This document shows positions 46,931 to 58,574 of a stretch of 64,000 nucleotides of DNA, piece by piece. The notes beneath the pieces were generated by a model. That model saw only the letters and a list, made by a program, of their open reading frames with translations, searched no databases and was not told the origin of the DNA. Position numbers and translations under genes: made by a program. The stretch comes from Toxoplasma gondii ME49 (Eukaryota; Apicomplexa; Conoidasida; Eucoccidiorida; Sarcocystidae), in contig NC_031473.1 of assembly GCF_000006565.2 (NCBI RefSeq), forward strand, positions 2,027,441-2,091,440, given 5' to 3'. The first letter of the stretch is position 1, and every line of letters starts with the position of its first letter.

Positions 46931-49900
46931 TAAAACGATAACGCAGAAAAAAATGGCTTGTGTCGCATTGATGTTTTAGATATGATGTTATGACTTATCG
47001 GCGAACTCAAAAAGTCCCTCCGTAGCACCTGAATTGACTGTTTCTAGGTATTCAGTTATAAAAACGATGGTAGCCTCAGTAGTGGTGTCTTAAGTAATAT
47101 ATAGAAGGATACTCAGGGTTTACACACAGCTTATGCAGACACTCTCTTCTCAGTGATAACTACCTCGTCGCCCACCCTCACCATCCAATCATCATGGCAG
47201 CTTTCGCGCCAATGAGTTGAGAGAGGCGTACCGATGAATCTCCCGCTGATACGCGGTCGCTGTCGTGCTGCTGACCTCCCTCACTGACACACCTGCAAGG
47301 CATAGGGAGTATCACTGAGAAGCCACCGATGCAGGAACATGTTAGGCAGATAGCTGAGCTGCACGCACGCATGCGTAGCGGTCCATTGGGGTAACCCTCG
47401 TGTGGTGCGCCGGTTCATATCCGCTCCCCGTGTAGTTAGTAGCGCGAGCCGTTTCCCTACGTTATGGTTTCAGGACAATAGATGATTGTGATTCGGTGGT
47501 AGGCTTACCGCACTCGCCCTTCTTGAGCCGATTCAGGATTTTTGAGCGCCTGTTGTCAGCTTAGGTAGTGGCAAATTTGACCACAATGACCAGACGACCT
47601 TTAGCCAGGGTCTTTCATGATCTGGAGGCGGCGCAGGAAGGAGACGTGCGATAACACTACACGGAAAACACGTGGGCTTTTCATCCTCATACAGTACCGC
47701 AGGGAAAAGCCTCCCAGGACTAATTGTCGTCGCAACGAATATGATCTGGCACACCAGAGATAGGTCACTTCAGTGGACCCCTACACACCCGTGCATGTGA
47801 TTCAGCAGTGTTTCGAACCTGTTCGGCCGTTGATCGCCTGTTAACAACACATCCCATTCCTTGTAGCATCTACGCATCCACCGTTTGTTACCCCCGTGAG
47901 CTCAGGCAACTCACTGGTATCAATTCTATTAGACACACAGCTTTCGATAGGCTCGTGTGCAGTGACCGATAACAGCATTCAGCCAGAATAGAGGGGTCGA
48001 CATAAAGTGCGTTCTGGGAGACAGCGCCGCTTTCAGTTGAGCTGCAGCTCGTTTCCTCGAAACTACCCGTTAGGCTGTGTAATTGCTATGGCGCCGTCGC
48101 CAGAAGCTTGGTGCATTCCGTATCACGAAGTCGGTTTTTTCTCAGGCCTACCTCATACGTCGTGACACGCCCATGTATAACAATAATTCTAGCCCCTTGC
48201 CCGTACAAGACCAGAACGCCAAAGCGCTTCACTAAAAGTTTTTCTGCATGAACTCCACAGTTTTTGTGCTGACACGTGCTTGTTTACAAAGACTCTGTGC
48301 AAATCCCAGCTCTAGTTAGAGCGAGGAGTCTCTTGAGCGGTCCCGTCAGCGGCAAAGCCGAAACGGAATGTATGGTATGTAAATTCCATACACGTACTTT
48401 CCCAACCGCAGCGCCACACACGATGCCGTATCGCGAAAGACATTTTGATGTGTAGGAAGGTGCCTGTTCTTCCTTAGCACGAACATTAGACACAGAATAA
48501 AACTAGACGAATTACAGAAACATCAGCAGGGCCCGTGTACCTCCGCTGGTCTTTGGACATTACAAATAAGGTCTCCACTGATGAGAAAAGGGACGCACAT
48601 ATTTTTTACGGAATGTGAAACGAAATGTGGAGAGATTTGAGGGAGTCATGCGTTCCAGCGGCCGGCCACACAGCGGATGGTGATACAAGTTCAGGTGTGG
48701 TGAGAATGGTATCCTCAATCCATTTAGCGTATGGTGCTTTCGTATAGCTGTGCTCATTTGATACCTTACAGGTGACGGCTTATCACCTGTCATTCGTATT
48801 CGTTAGAGAATACCCAGTAGGCCAGAGAGAGGTGACATGTATTTGGCGGTTATTTGCTTTCATCTAAGAGCGATCGTGACAACAGCGATGCCATTGCTAT
48901 TTTTAGAGGAAACAGCGGAGCACCTCTAACATAATATGGTTGTCTGATGAATGTACTTCGCTGGTGCAATATTTTTTGGTGAACGAAACCATGCCAGTTA
49001 AGAAGCATCACCGTGCATTATGGCACCGCCGTTAGATATTGAAGCGCTAGGAGCCTTCTCTGCTCCTCATCTTTTGTTTGTAGTCAATCTGGCGACATGG
49101 AGTGCCAGCTTGATTGTCCTAGCGAAATCACATTGCTGGAGTCGCAGATATCAAGGCCTCATATCCTGACATCAGCAGGGAGTGTTCGCCGTAGGCAGCT
49201 TCCTGGTAGATTGGCTCCACGGACAAAAAATTAGCCGAAAAGTGTCGGTATACTACATGTCGTTACGATATATAGTACAGCCGAATATTCGTCCCTGCTC
49301 CCCCCCTGTTAACTAACTTTTGACTGGCGCAATGTTCCTGCGTCATGCATTCATACATGTGGCACCTAATATACCTGGTACATTACGGGAAACGCCAAGA
49401 GGTTGATCAGGGAGACCAGCCGAAAGCAAGGTCGCTTTGGCCGGATATCACTGAAGCAAGTATGGCGGTCAAGAACTAGTGTACGGATTCAGCCGCCTCG
49501 AATGTTAAAGGAACCACCAAGGCGGACACCCTACACGAGATGTAGCGCAATGATGCCCGAGTGCCGTAAAGCAATACCTCGAGCGCATTTTTCTAACTCA
49601 AAACTGGCCTCCAGTGCCACGAATTTCTCTGAAGATAATCCTTGAGTTCAGGTTCCGCACCCGTCGATTCGCAACAATGAACAAACACCACAATTTTTGG
49701 TTCATTCCTACAAGCTGCTAAAGCTCATACTAGTTGCGTGAGTTGATAGTAGTGCAGTCTGGCATCACACCGCTGATTCAAGTGCGGTGTAGCTGGCAAC
49801 AACAGACATTAAATAGTATGCTGTTTTCGGCAAGTCACAGTACCAAGGAAATTTGGTTTTCTGTCCCACGATTGTGTCTGTCAATTCACGACGGATTCCC

Positions 49901-52900
49901 GGTACGTCTCATGTGAGCGTCACTCTCATTTTTTTCCTTTTTTATCACACGTTATTTGTATACCCTCTTATTCACGATCTGCATGAAGTAGGCCATTTAA
50001 AACCGCCGGCTAGTGGGCGCTGCTACGTGATTTGAAATACGTGACCAATGAAGCTCAATCGACGAAACGAGGGTGAAAACTCAGTAAGGTGACGCCTTAC
50101 CGTATTGGTAGACAACAGGTGACCGAAGGATCTGAAACAGACAATTCTTGGTTCTCAGCCGGCCTTCATGAGCCAAGCAGCGAGTTAACCTTTGGTGCCT
50201 CGGAGTAGCAGCAGCCACACCAAGACCATGTCGTGGTAACTAGAGAGAACAAGCATCGTAGAGGGGATGGCGCACTTGAAATCGGTAAGTGGCTCTTGGC
50301 TGAACTTTTTTATGTGGGTTAGAAAGTGCGGCAGAGGTACTATGGCATATCGGCGTCGGTTAGCCTCATGCGTCCACACGGTTTCATAACGAGGACTGCT
50401 GCTCATTAGCTCTTTCAGGAGAGTACCGCTCCGCCAGCCTGGATTGGCCTCTTTGGAAAGACTCTAAAGCGACACGCCTTCCGTATGTGTCGGATCACAG
50501 CCCCCACAAAAAACTTGCTGCCCTGAATAGCACGACGGCCGCCGGGAAACGTTCCTTTCGCGAAAAGCATCGGGCGGCTGTCGCAGATCGACATGGTGAA
50601 AAAGAACGCCGCTAGCGGCGAAAAACTAAAATCGCAGGGTGTGTCAGTTACAAAATGGCGGGATGATTTCCGCTTTCGTCATAGACCTCCGCGCACCGAA
50701 CTAATGAGGACTACTATTGTCGATACGAATGCGGGAGGCAGGAGGGAAGAGACAGACACGAGCGATCCATTCTGGGCCCGCGATACTTTAGCGGAACCGC
50801 CCGACGCTAACAGGACAGAGGTGTCCCGGACGGCGTTCATAGAACGGCACCTTCGTGAGAGTTCGCTGGCGAGGACGATGGGTCCTGGCCGGTGGTGTAC
50901 CCTCACTTCGCACATGGTGGTCTCTTCGGGCCGATTCAGTTCGACCGCCGACGACCCACGAGACGGAGTAGAAGGGTTGCACAGTCTGGTCGGCAATGCG
51001 CACGCACGCGACCTGATTTGTCACACTCTGCAACGAAAGGCCGAGCCACTGTACAGCCAACATTACTAGACAAAAAAATTAGAATTTGAATACTCGTCCA
51101 CGGGGCTTCTCGAATGTAGCAGCTCCCTCAATCGCAGGCCGGCGGCGATTCGTCAGAGCAGCAGAAGCAGGCGAGGAAAGGTGACAGCGCGTACGTGTCG
51201 TCGCCAAGGTCCCTTGGTAGATGATGTCCCCAGATGGGGACCGGCGGCCTTCGTCCTAGCCGCTGGCGAACGACTCCGCGGCGAGCTGGCTGCTGCGCAG
51301 TCGCCGCTGTTGTGAATCGGGCTGGTCCGGTTTCATAGCCGGTTTCCAGGGAGGTGTTAAATTCAGAAATCCAGTGGCCAGACGTTGATTCCCGCAAACA
51401 CGAGGTATGCGGGCGCGCCAACACCGGATGTGTCCTGCTGGCGACACATTCAATGCGGTGCGCGCGCAATTTATAACCAGCCTCGCAGCTGCAGGTATTT
51501 TGCTCCCATATTGACCAACGCGCCAATCGATGTATGCGGGACATGCCGTCGCAAGGCAACGGTGAAAAAAGCCCCAGCGCGAAGGAACCATATTTCAAAG
51601 CTCCCGCAGTCGCTTGGCGGGGGACACCCATGGCAGAGCACTCGCGTGTAGAGGGTCTGTCAACAAACAACGTACGGATCCTCTAGGAGGATTCCTTTCT
51701 GTTATTCGAGGGAACATGCTCTGACAGAAGGGCCGGCACCCCCGACATGCAGCAAGAAGGTTCAAGGGCGTCCCCACAAGGTATTTCCTGGCGACCAAGC
51801 GCCAAAGGTTGTCGCATCGCGGACTGGGCACAAAGGCAGGATCCCCCCCGCCTGACCGTTAGGACTATGCGGTGGCGGAGCACGGATATACGGGTTGTTT
51901 GCGATCTGACAGTGTCGTTGCAGTTCCACCAGTGTCATCGAACTCAGCTGTCGAACTGGGACGGTGGATCAGGCACCGAGGTATCCGTGCCGACGGACGT
52001 CGTCCGCATTAGCCTTGCTGCAATAAAAAAATGGCGGCGGTCACTCACCGGCGGTTTGCAGCCGATCGGCGATAGCCACCGACGAAAAAACGGTTCGGGC
52101 GTGAACGGAAACGGCGGCCACCATGCGTTGCGTGTGCGAATTCGCCGGGCCTCCTTTCCGCGGACCCCTATCAATATGTCCTAGTTTGCATAATCGTTTC
52201 TAGCATGGAAAGCCGGTTCACCAAAAGGACGTGAATGTCCCCTACCACATGCTAATGCACAAGGCCACTGAGTGTCCTGGGCGACGATAGCCCTCTAAAA
52301 GTGGTGTTGGCTCGCTCAACAGGAGTCCAGCGAAAACAACTAGGAAGGCGACAACACGAAGCCCAGTCCTTCCATCAGGGAACCTTCCTCAAATACCTGG
52401 AAGATACGCCAACCCTCTGGTGGCGTTATAGTTCGTCACCAAGCTAACACGGGTGTTTCGCGTACAGCGCCGCTTTCCTCCACCAACTCTTTTATCGTTG
52501 TAGTCCTTGTGGCAGCCCATCACAGTTACTTCCGAATACACACCGAACTGCTGTCCTCGAAGTCACACCGTCATTTGACAGTGCAAAGCATCCGCGGACG
52601 GGAGACCATTCCAATCATATTTGAAAGAAGCCATTCGTTTCCGTCATGATATTCCGTTGTCGGCCTTTTGCCCTCGGTGCTTCACATCGGAGCAAGCTGC
52701 CCAGTCTCATCTGAATGCGGCTACGAGTCCTCTTTTGGCTCCGGCCATCCTTGATCATGACAGACCTGATGTTTAATTTATGCTGTTCGAACTTGCAGTC
52801 GGCTCCTGCTGCCGCACGACACGCGTGATTCCACGAGACACAAAAAAAAATAACGCACAACGACTGGGATCCGCAAACTCCACAGTGATGGATTCTCTCA

Positions 52901-55900
52901 ACTCCACATGCTCGCGTCCGCGTGTCTGCTTTGGCCTCACGAAGAGAAAAGCACAAATACGTGCGCATGTCTGTTGACCCGACTAAATGCGTGGCAACGT
53001 GTCAGGCTGACAAGGGTTGTCAGAACGGTGAGCGAAATTGCGTGCACTTCCGTCGGCATCCCCAGTTTTAATCCACCATAGTCAGAAATACTATTTGCTG
53101 AAACTGGATCGAGAGCCTACATGCGTTCCGCTTTCGCTGAATGCTTCGAGGCAGGTGTTCGGGGACAGCTTTTGCCTGTTGTGTGGGCGCTGCGTTTCTT
53201 ACCACTGAAACCAGGTTACTGCAGCCCTTCTCCGAGAGTCGGCACGAAGCGCTTGAGCCGCACTAGCAGAATTTCAGTCGCAGAGCACAAACGGTTGACC
53301 GCTCCAGGAAGCGATGATTTACCGACAGCTCGCGGCAAGTGACAACTCGCGTTTCCCTGTGCTTCCCGGGTTGTGCCACCATCCTCACCCCGCCTGCTGC
53401 ATGCGCTTGCGAGGACTCGTCTCGGAACACACTGGTGACTATAAGAAGCGGCTCCCACATGGACTGGTCAAGACCGGGCCCGTATGCCTGTAATTCTGTT
53501 GTTTCTGCTCGTGCTGTTTGATTCGCAGTTCACAAGTCACGGGCAAACACGGAGCACCGGGCACGGGGAAGTTATGCTTCGGAGCTGTCTCCGGCAAGGC
53601 GCACGCGGTCGTTTGCCGAAAAAACACAAAGCACCTGGGCTGGCGGCTTCGTTTCCCCGCAGCCACGGTCTAGTAACAGGCTGATCAAAGATCCCTTCAC
53701 AGCATGGGCACACTTCTTCTTAGCTCCACGTTGCATATGTCATTCCAGCTTCTTCCTACCACGGTCATTTTCTCGCAGCGAAGCACATGCGTCACCTTCG
53801 ATGAAAACACTCAAGTGTGTAGGCCCACCCGCCTTCAAAAGGCGCCTTCCCTCCACTAGAAGGCAAATCATTCATCCTATAAGTAAAGAGACCCATTGGC
53901 TTTTTGTCAGGTTGCGAATCAAGCCAAGTGTAGGGTAGCACTGATTGTACGAAATCATCGTCCAATGCATGTAGAGAGAGAGCCTCTTTGATACATATTT
54001 GATGTGCGACCAAGACGGATCTTCTTCCCACAAAAACCTGACTCTTCTCGTGCGTGATGAATCTACTCAAACGGTGGGAGGCTGATCACCACATGCTGTC
54101 CTTATGAAATGCATGCGTCATCAAAGTGGGAATTTCTTTGGGCGCTGGCCAAAAATGTTTTCGTATAGCATTTCTACGTGCTCTTTGCTCTGTGAGTCAT
54201 CTGGCACCCCAACCTTCTACATCTTCTGGTTATGTGATCACTGCACACAAAAGAACTCGGCCTGATTGCTTTGTGATATGGTGTCTAATTCAGCGGAATC
54301 TGCCGTGTTGCAACACTCTGAGAGTGTCATAAGGATCCTCTGAAATCTTGCTTTCAGTCACAATGACAAGCTGATTGAACACTAGGCGCGTCGATCGTTT
54401 CCCAGACACCAGCGGTTAACACCACTAAGCCGGATGGTTGTTACACATCTGCCTCACCTGCGTCATGAGCAAGCCTCGAACCAGTCCCCTCTCGGTTCAC
54501 ATGATATAGTGGCAACGGGAATAGGGAGTATCAGTTTCTTCCCAGTGGGCGTGAACGATGTCCAAGCCAGGATAGCCGATGAACTGCAACATACCAAACT
54601 GCTTTCGGGGTTCACTGCCGCGAAGCATTTCCCTATGGCAGTTTGCATAAGCTGGCAAATTCGGATGACATCAGGGTTGAATCTTTGAGGTGTGTTTCAC
54701 GCTAGGGACTATTAATGTAGCTTTACGAATTCTACACATTTACAAACGACGTGTGTAAAACCATCCGTACCAAAACCAGATGGCAGTAGAGAAACACTAG
54801 AGTAAGTAGTCAACGTAAAACAGCAATACGAGTGTGACATATATTGCTAAAGTCGAGATGAACGACATGGGAATGCCAGACGCCCCGTAGGGGACGCGGC
54901 AAGGGATGTGGGAGGCTGCGAAAAGGATGTGAGGGAGGCACCGAGGCGGCAGTGACAACACTTGGCGATTCGCGCTCATAGGCACAAAGCATTCACATGA
55001 CCAAACCATTCCGTTGCCCAGCAGCGCTAGCAGTGTGCGTAACATGGCCTGTATGTCACATGAGAGAATTATTTGAGAAAGTGTTTCTGCATTTGTCTAG
55101 GGAGAATAGTCGTCCAACCAGACGGAGTCGTTGTTGCATCCTGGGTTCGTCCAGGTCATGCGTTTTTGATGTGGGAAGGAAGAGATACAGTACAACTTGG
55201 GAATAAGGGTTATTTCTGCTGATCTCCATATGCGTACATAAGTACTGATTGATGTGTTCACCATTTCAGGTCGTACATTCCTTTCAGGAAGGGTGGAGTC
55301 GAATGGAAGGGGATGTCACTAAAGATAATAAGTCGATCTAGTAAGGGCTGCCTTCCCTTTTCCATGGAACACCAGGCAGGAATGACACTGTCAGTGTTTT
55401 TCTACTTTGCCATATGTTGTGCCGATTTGTCGCGTCTTTACATTCCCTCCAATGACTGTTGTTCGATTCTGTTTTAACACCCCCAGAGGTGCAGCATAAA
55501 CCACGGTGATTTAGCAGGCGTGAGCAAGAATGAGCAACTCGGTAACGGGCGTGCTCAGCCTGTAATTTCATAGGTGCTTCATGCGAGTTGCAGAATATCA
55601 CAGTTTCTGTGGAGTTTGTGTGGTAATTCTATCTGAAATCCATGACGAGTTCATCGGTTTCGTTATTGTGTTTGTACTCAGAACAATACCAAACTGTGAA
55701 ACTTGCACGTACTGCGTTCTACGCTCCAGTTTACACTGTCTATTTCGGTTACATCGTCAAGTAGTTCGTGAACGAATCGGTATTTATTGTGCCTCGACAG
55801 CCAGGTAGCACTTTCACTAATTGGGAAAAGGAAGATCGGCGTTCACGGGAAAGAGGCAGCAGAGAAGTGTAGCGTGGACCCCGAAATAGAGGCCGGAACG

Positions 55901-58574
55901 TCTTCGTTTCTTGTGAAATTTAGGGTTCTGAAGAGAGACACCTTAAAACACGGGCAGTTCTGAATACCCTGGCAGACTAACTCTTGCCCAAAAGCTAAAT
56001 ATAGTGGTGTCATACAGATATATTAGGCTAATGCAACTACACTGTGCATGCAGACAAATGCCGTGTGGTGTTTTCGTGACAGAGTACCAGGCCACAGATT
56101 GTGTTCTGCATTGAAAGCCTGTGATTCACGTCTTTCACATTCGAATGCACATTTTCACACGTCGGAAAAAAGCCACCTCGTCACGGATTGCAATTTGCTG
56201 TCGATTCCCTTGTCGCAGCATAGCCTTCATTCGAAGGGCGTCAAAAACAGGGTAAACGTCTGTCAAATGCCAGCTTGCAACGTTGCCAAGTCTCACTTCA
56301 TTCCGGACACCGGGATGGCAACTCCATACTTTGTCTTGTCCGTGTGTAAACGAGATTGGAATTTCATACGAAGCGTCTTTTTTAATACCGACGTGGCGAA
56401 GTAATCTTGGTGCTTCCACTTTGGGGTAGCATCGATGCAGTACCCTTTTTTTCTCTGTACTGCATATCAATGGCCACCAAAAGTATCGGTGGTCGCGTCA
56501 TCGTTGATGCGCCGCCGCGGACTTCAGAGGTCTGATTTTCGGGCTTCACCGTAACAGGTGGCCTCAGCAGACGCCATTTGGTGGAGATTACATCAAAACG
56601 AAAGATTTGAAGCCTTGAACGACAGCAGTCAGCAACACAGCTAAACCCAGAGGAGCCCAAGCCTGGCTTGATCGACGAATATCGCAACACCGAGAATATG
56701 AACTTTGTGCTAATTTAAAATCCGGTCGCGGCAGATATGTGGATCAGCACCAGTTGGCTATAGCTCAGCTACCAGTACCCTCTGCACTACACTGCGTATT
56801 TTTTACACCAGGTTTGCATGGTAACCGACGCGAATAATGGTAGCCATCCGGTGTAAATTGTTTGACTATTGTCAATGCGAAAATAATAGTAATTATCTGA
56901 TTCCAGCTCATCGTGTTTTTGCCAGTATATCTGAAAAGTACCGTGGCGTTTACACGCAGGCACTTTGCCGAGCGGCTTGAAACGCCTTTTTTTATCTGGG
57001 AGACACTGCAAGCTGTCGCAGAATTCCTTTTGATCATGCGATCGCCGCCAAGACGGACACCAGTACACGATCATAGTCCGGACATGATTACGGTCACAGC
57101 TGGCCGGTGCTTCACAAGGTGGGTTAACAAGAGGACGTGCAAAGATTTGCAAGAGCTGGGCTACAGCACAACACCACAGTGTCAGCGCATATTGTACATA
57201 TGGAGGTGGACTGGCTAAAGTGGTTCCCTGCATTGAGATTCCCTTGTCTTGAGAGCTGCAAGCGCCACGAGCCAACCACCCGTTTTGCCAGGAATTATTA
57301 GAAAACTGCAGCTGTTATCTCAGAATGCTTGTAAATTTGAAGCACATTCTTGGACATCCATCCTTTCCCTGTTATTCGTTGTATCCCATGTGGCATAGTG
57401 TTGGGCACCGATGCAGACTAGAGCAACAAACGACAGCAAAAATCCGACTGCACCCCCCTGGACAGTCATACATGCATTCGGTGGTAGGCAAAGGAATCTG
57501 ATCAGTAAGAATGACACACGACTATACGTCTGATTTGCTGCTGCGCAAGTATGAACTCTGTCAAGCCAATGATTCTACACCATGGCAGAGGTCCCAAGGC
57601 CGTAGAGGTATCTTACACAGCTACCGTTGCTGCGTTTCGACTGCAATATAAGTCCGACAACGGGAGTATTTTGAGCATACCAAGACATGTATATTAGCAC
57701 AGAGTACTTAATACAGTTGAGGCAATGTAATTAGGGGCACCCCTACGCTTGGGGATGAAAGAGCTATGCGCTGTGAAGGCTAACAATGCATTGTGTTTCG
57801 AAAGCACCACCACTCTCGGTGTTGGTTAACCAAGAAGTATCCGAAGGCCTGATCCGTATAACGTGAGGAGGGCCCCGAGCATACATTATGGATGTGACAG
57901 CAGAGGTGAAAGAAGTACGGCGGAAAAGCGTGTATCGGTAATCTACAAGCTGCCGCTTATGTAATTTAGTCTTAAATCATACTGCTTGTCACTGTCAGGC
58001 TACCTCTTGAGGCCGCACCATTTAGGAAGTCGTGCTTGAGTTGAACATCAGGGTATCAGATCGTTGTTGTACGTCGATTCAGGACAACTGCCCCTCAATA
58101 GAGTCTGGATGCGACGCGGCACGTAAAAAAAGCTTAAGGTCATGTGCATATACATTTGCCGTGTCTTTGAAACCGTGGCCGAGTGCATATTTCGGGATTT
58201 TGAAGCTGTCCTGGAAATGCTCCACTGGTTCAGCGGGCTATAAATTTCTATTAGGTGAACATTAACTTTCACCTAGCAATTCGGCGGTTTAACAGTGCTT
58301 TAAAATCCAATCAGGTGATAATCCGGTGCCGGATAAAGTACGAAGTCACGTTGTTATTGAATTCTGGCCGCATATCGGCTTCGCTGCCCAAGATCCTCTT
58401 ATAATGATTCCAGCTGGAAAAGTGACAGGTAGTAAGGGCCCACTCCAAGCAGTCGCCAGAGAGACGTCGAAGGCAATATTTGCGCGGGTAAGCATTTCGG
58501 CGAAATCTACCATACTCAAGATGCCGAATAAACAAACCATGAACAATAGTTTTAAAAGAAAACACCAAAGGAAA
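46931..58574. other. 11.6-kb stretch without a supported gene
   Basis: No stretch gives a chain of phase-matched exons or a recognised domain. The longest frames are 50593-51069 (+), 51128-51670 (-), 51747-52184 (+), 53792-54070 (-), 54434-54688 (+), 56048-56404 (+) and 56787-57275 (-). The first three cluster in a patch visibly richer in CpG than its surroundings (about 50.5-52.2 kb). It could hold long UTRs, noncoding RNA, a decayed mobile element or lineage-specific genes missed here. Confidence 0.4.
53792..54070 (-). CDS. Possible orphan exon or short ORF
   Basis: This 92-codon frame has balanced composition (KEALSLHALDDDFVQSVLPY, then a Gly/Pro/Phe-rich end) and a stop, but starts without an ATG. 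It reads more like protein than other frames in the gene-poor stretch. No splice partners or family were found, so it may be chance or a relic. Confidence 0.2.
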   Translation of the reverse strand: MSRFITHEKSQVFVGRRSVLVAHQICIKEALSLHALDDDFVQSVLPYTWLDSQPDKKPMGLFTYRMNDLPSSGGKAPFEGGWAYTLECFHRR

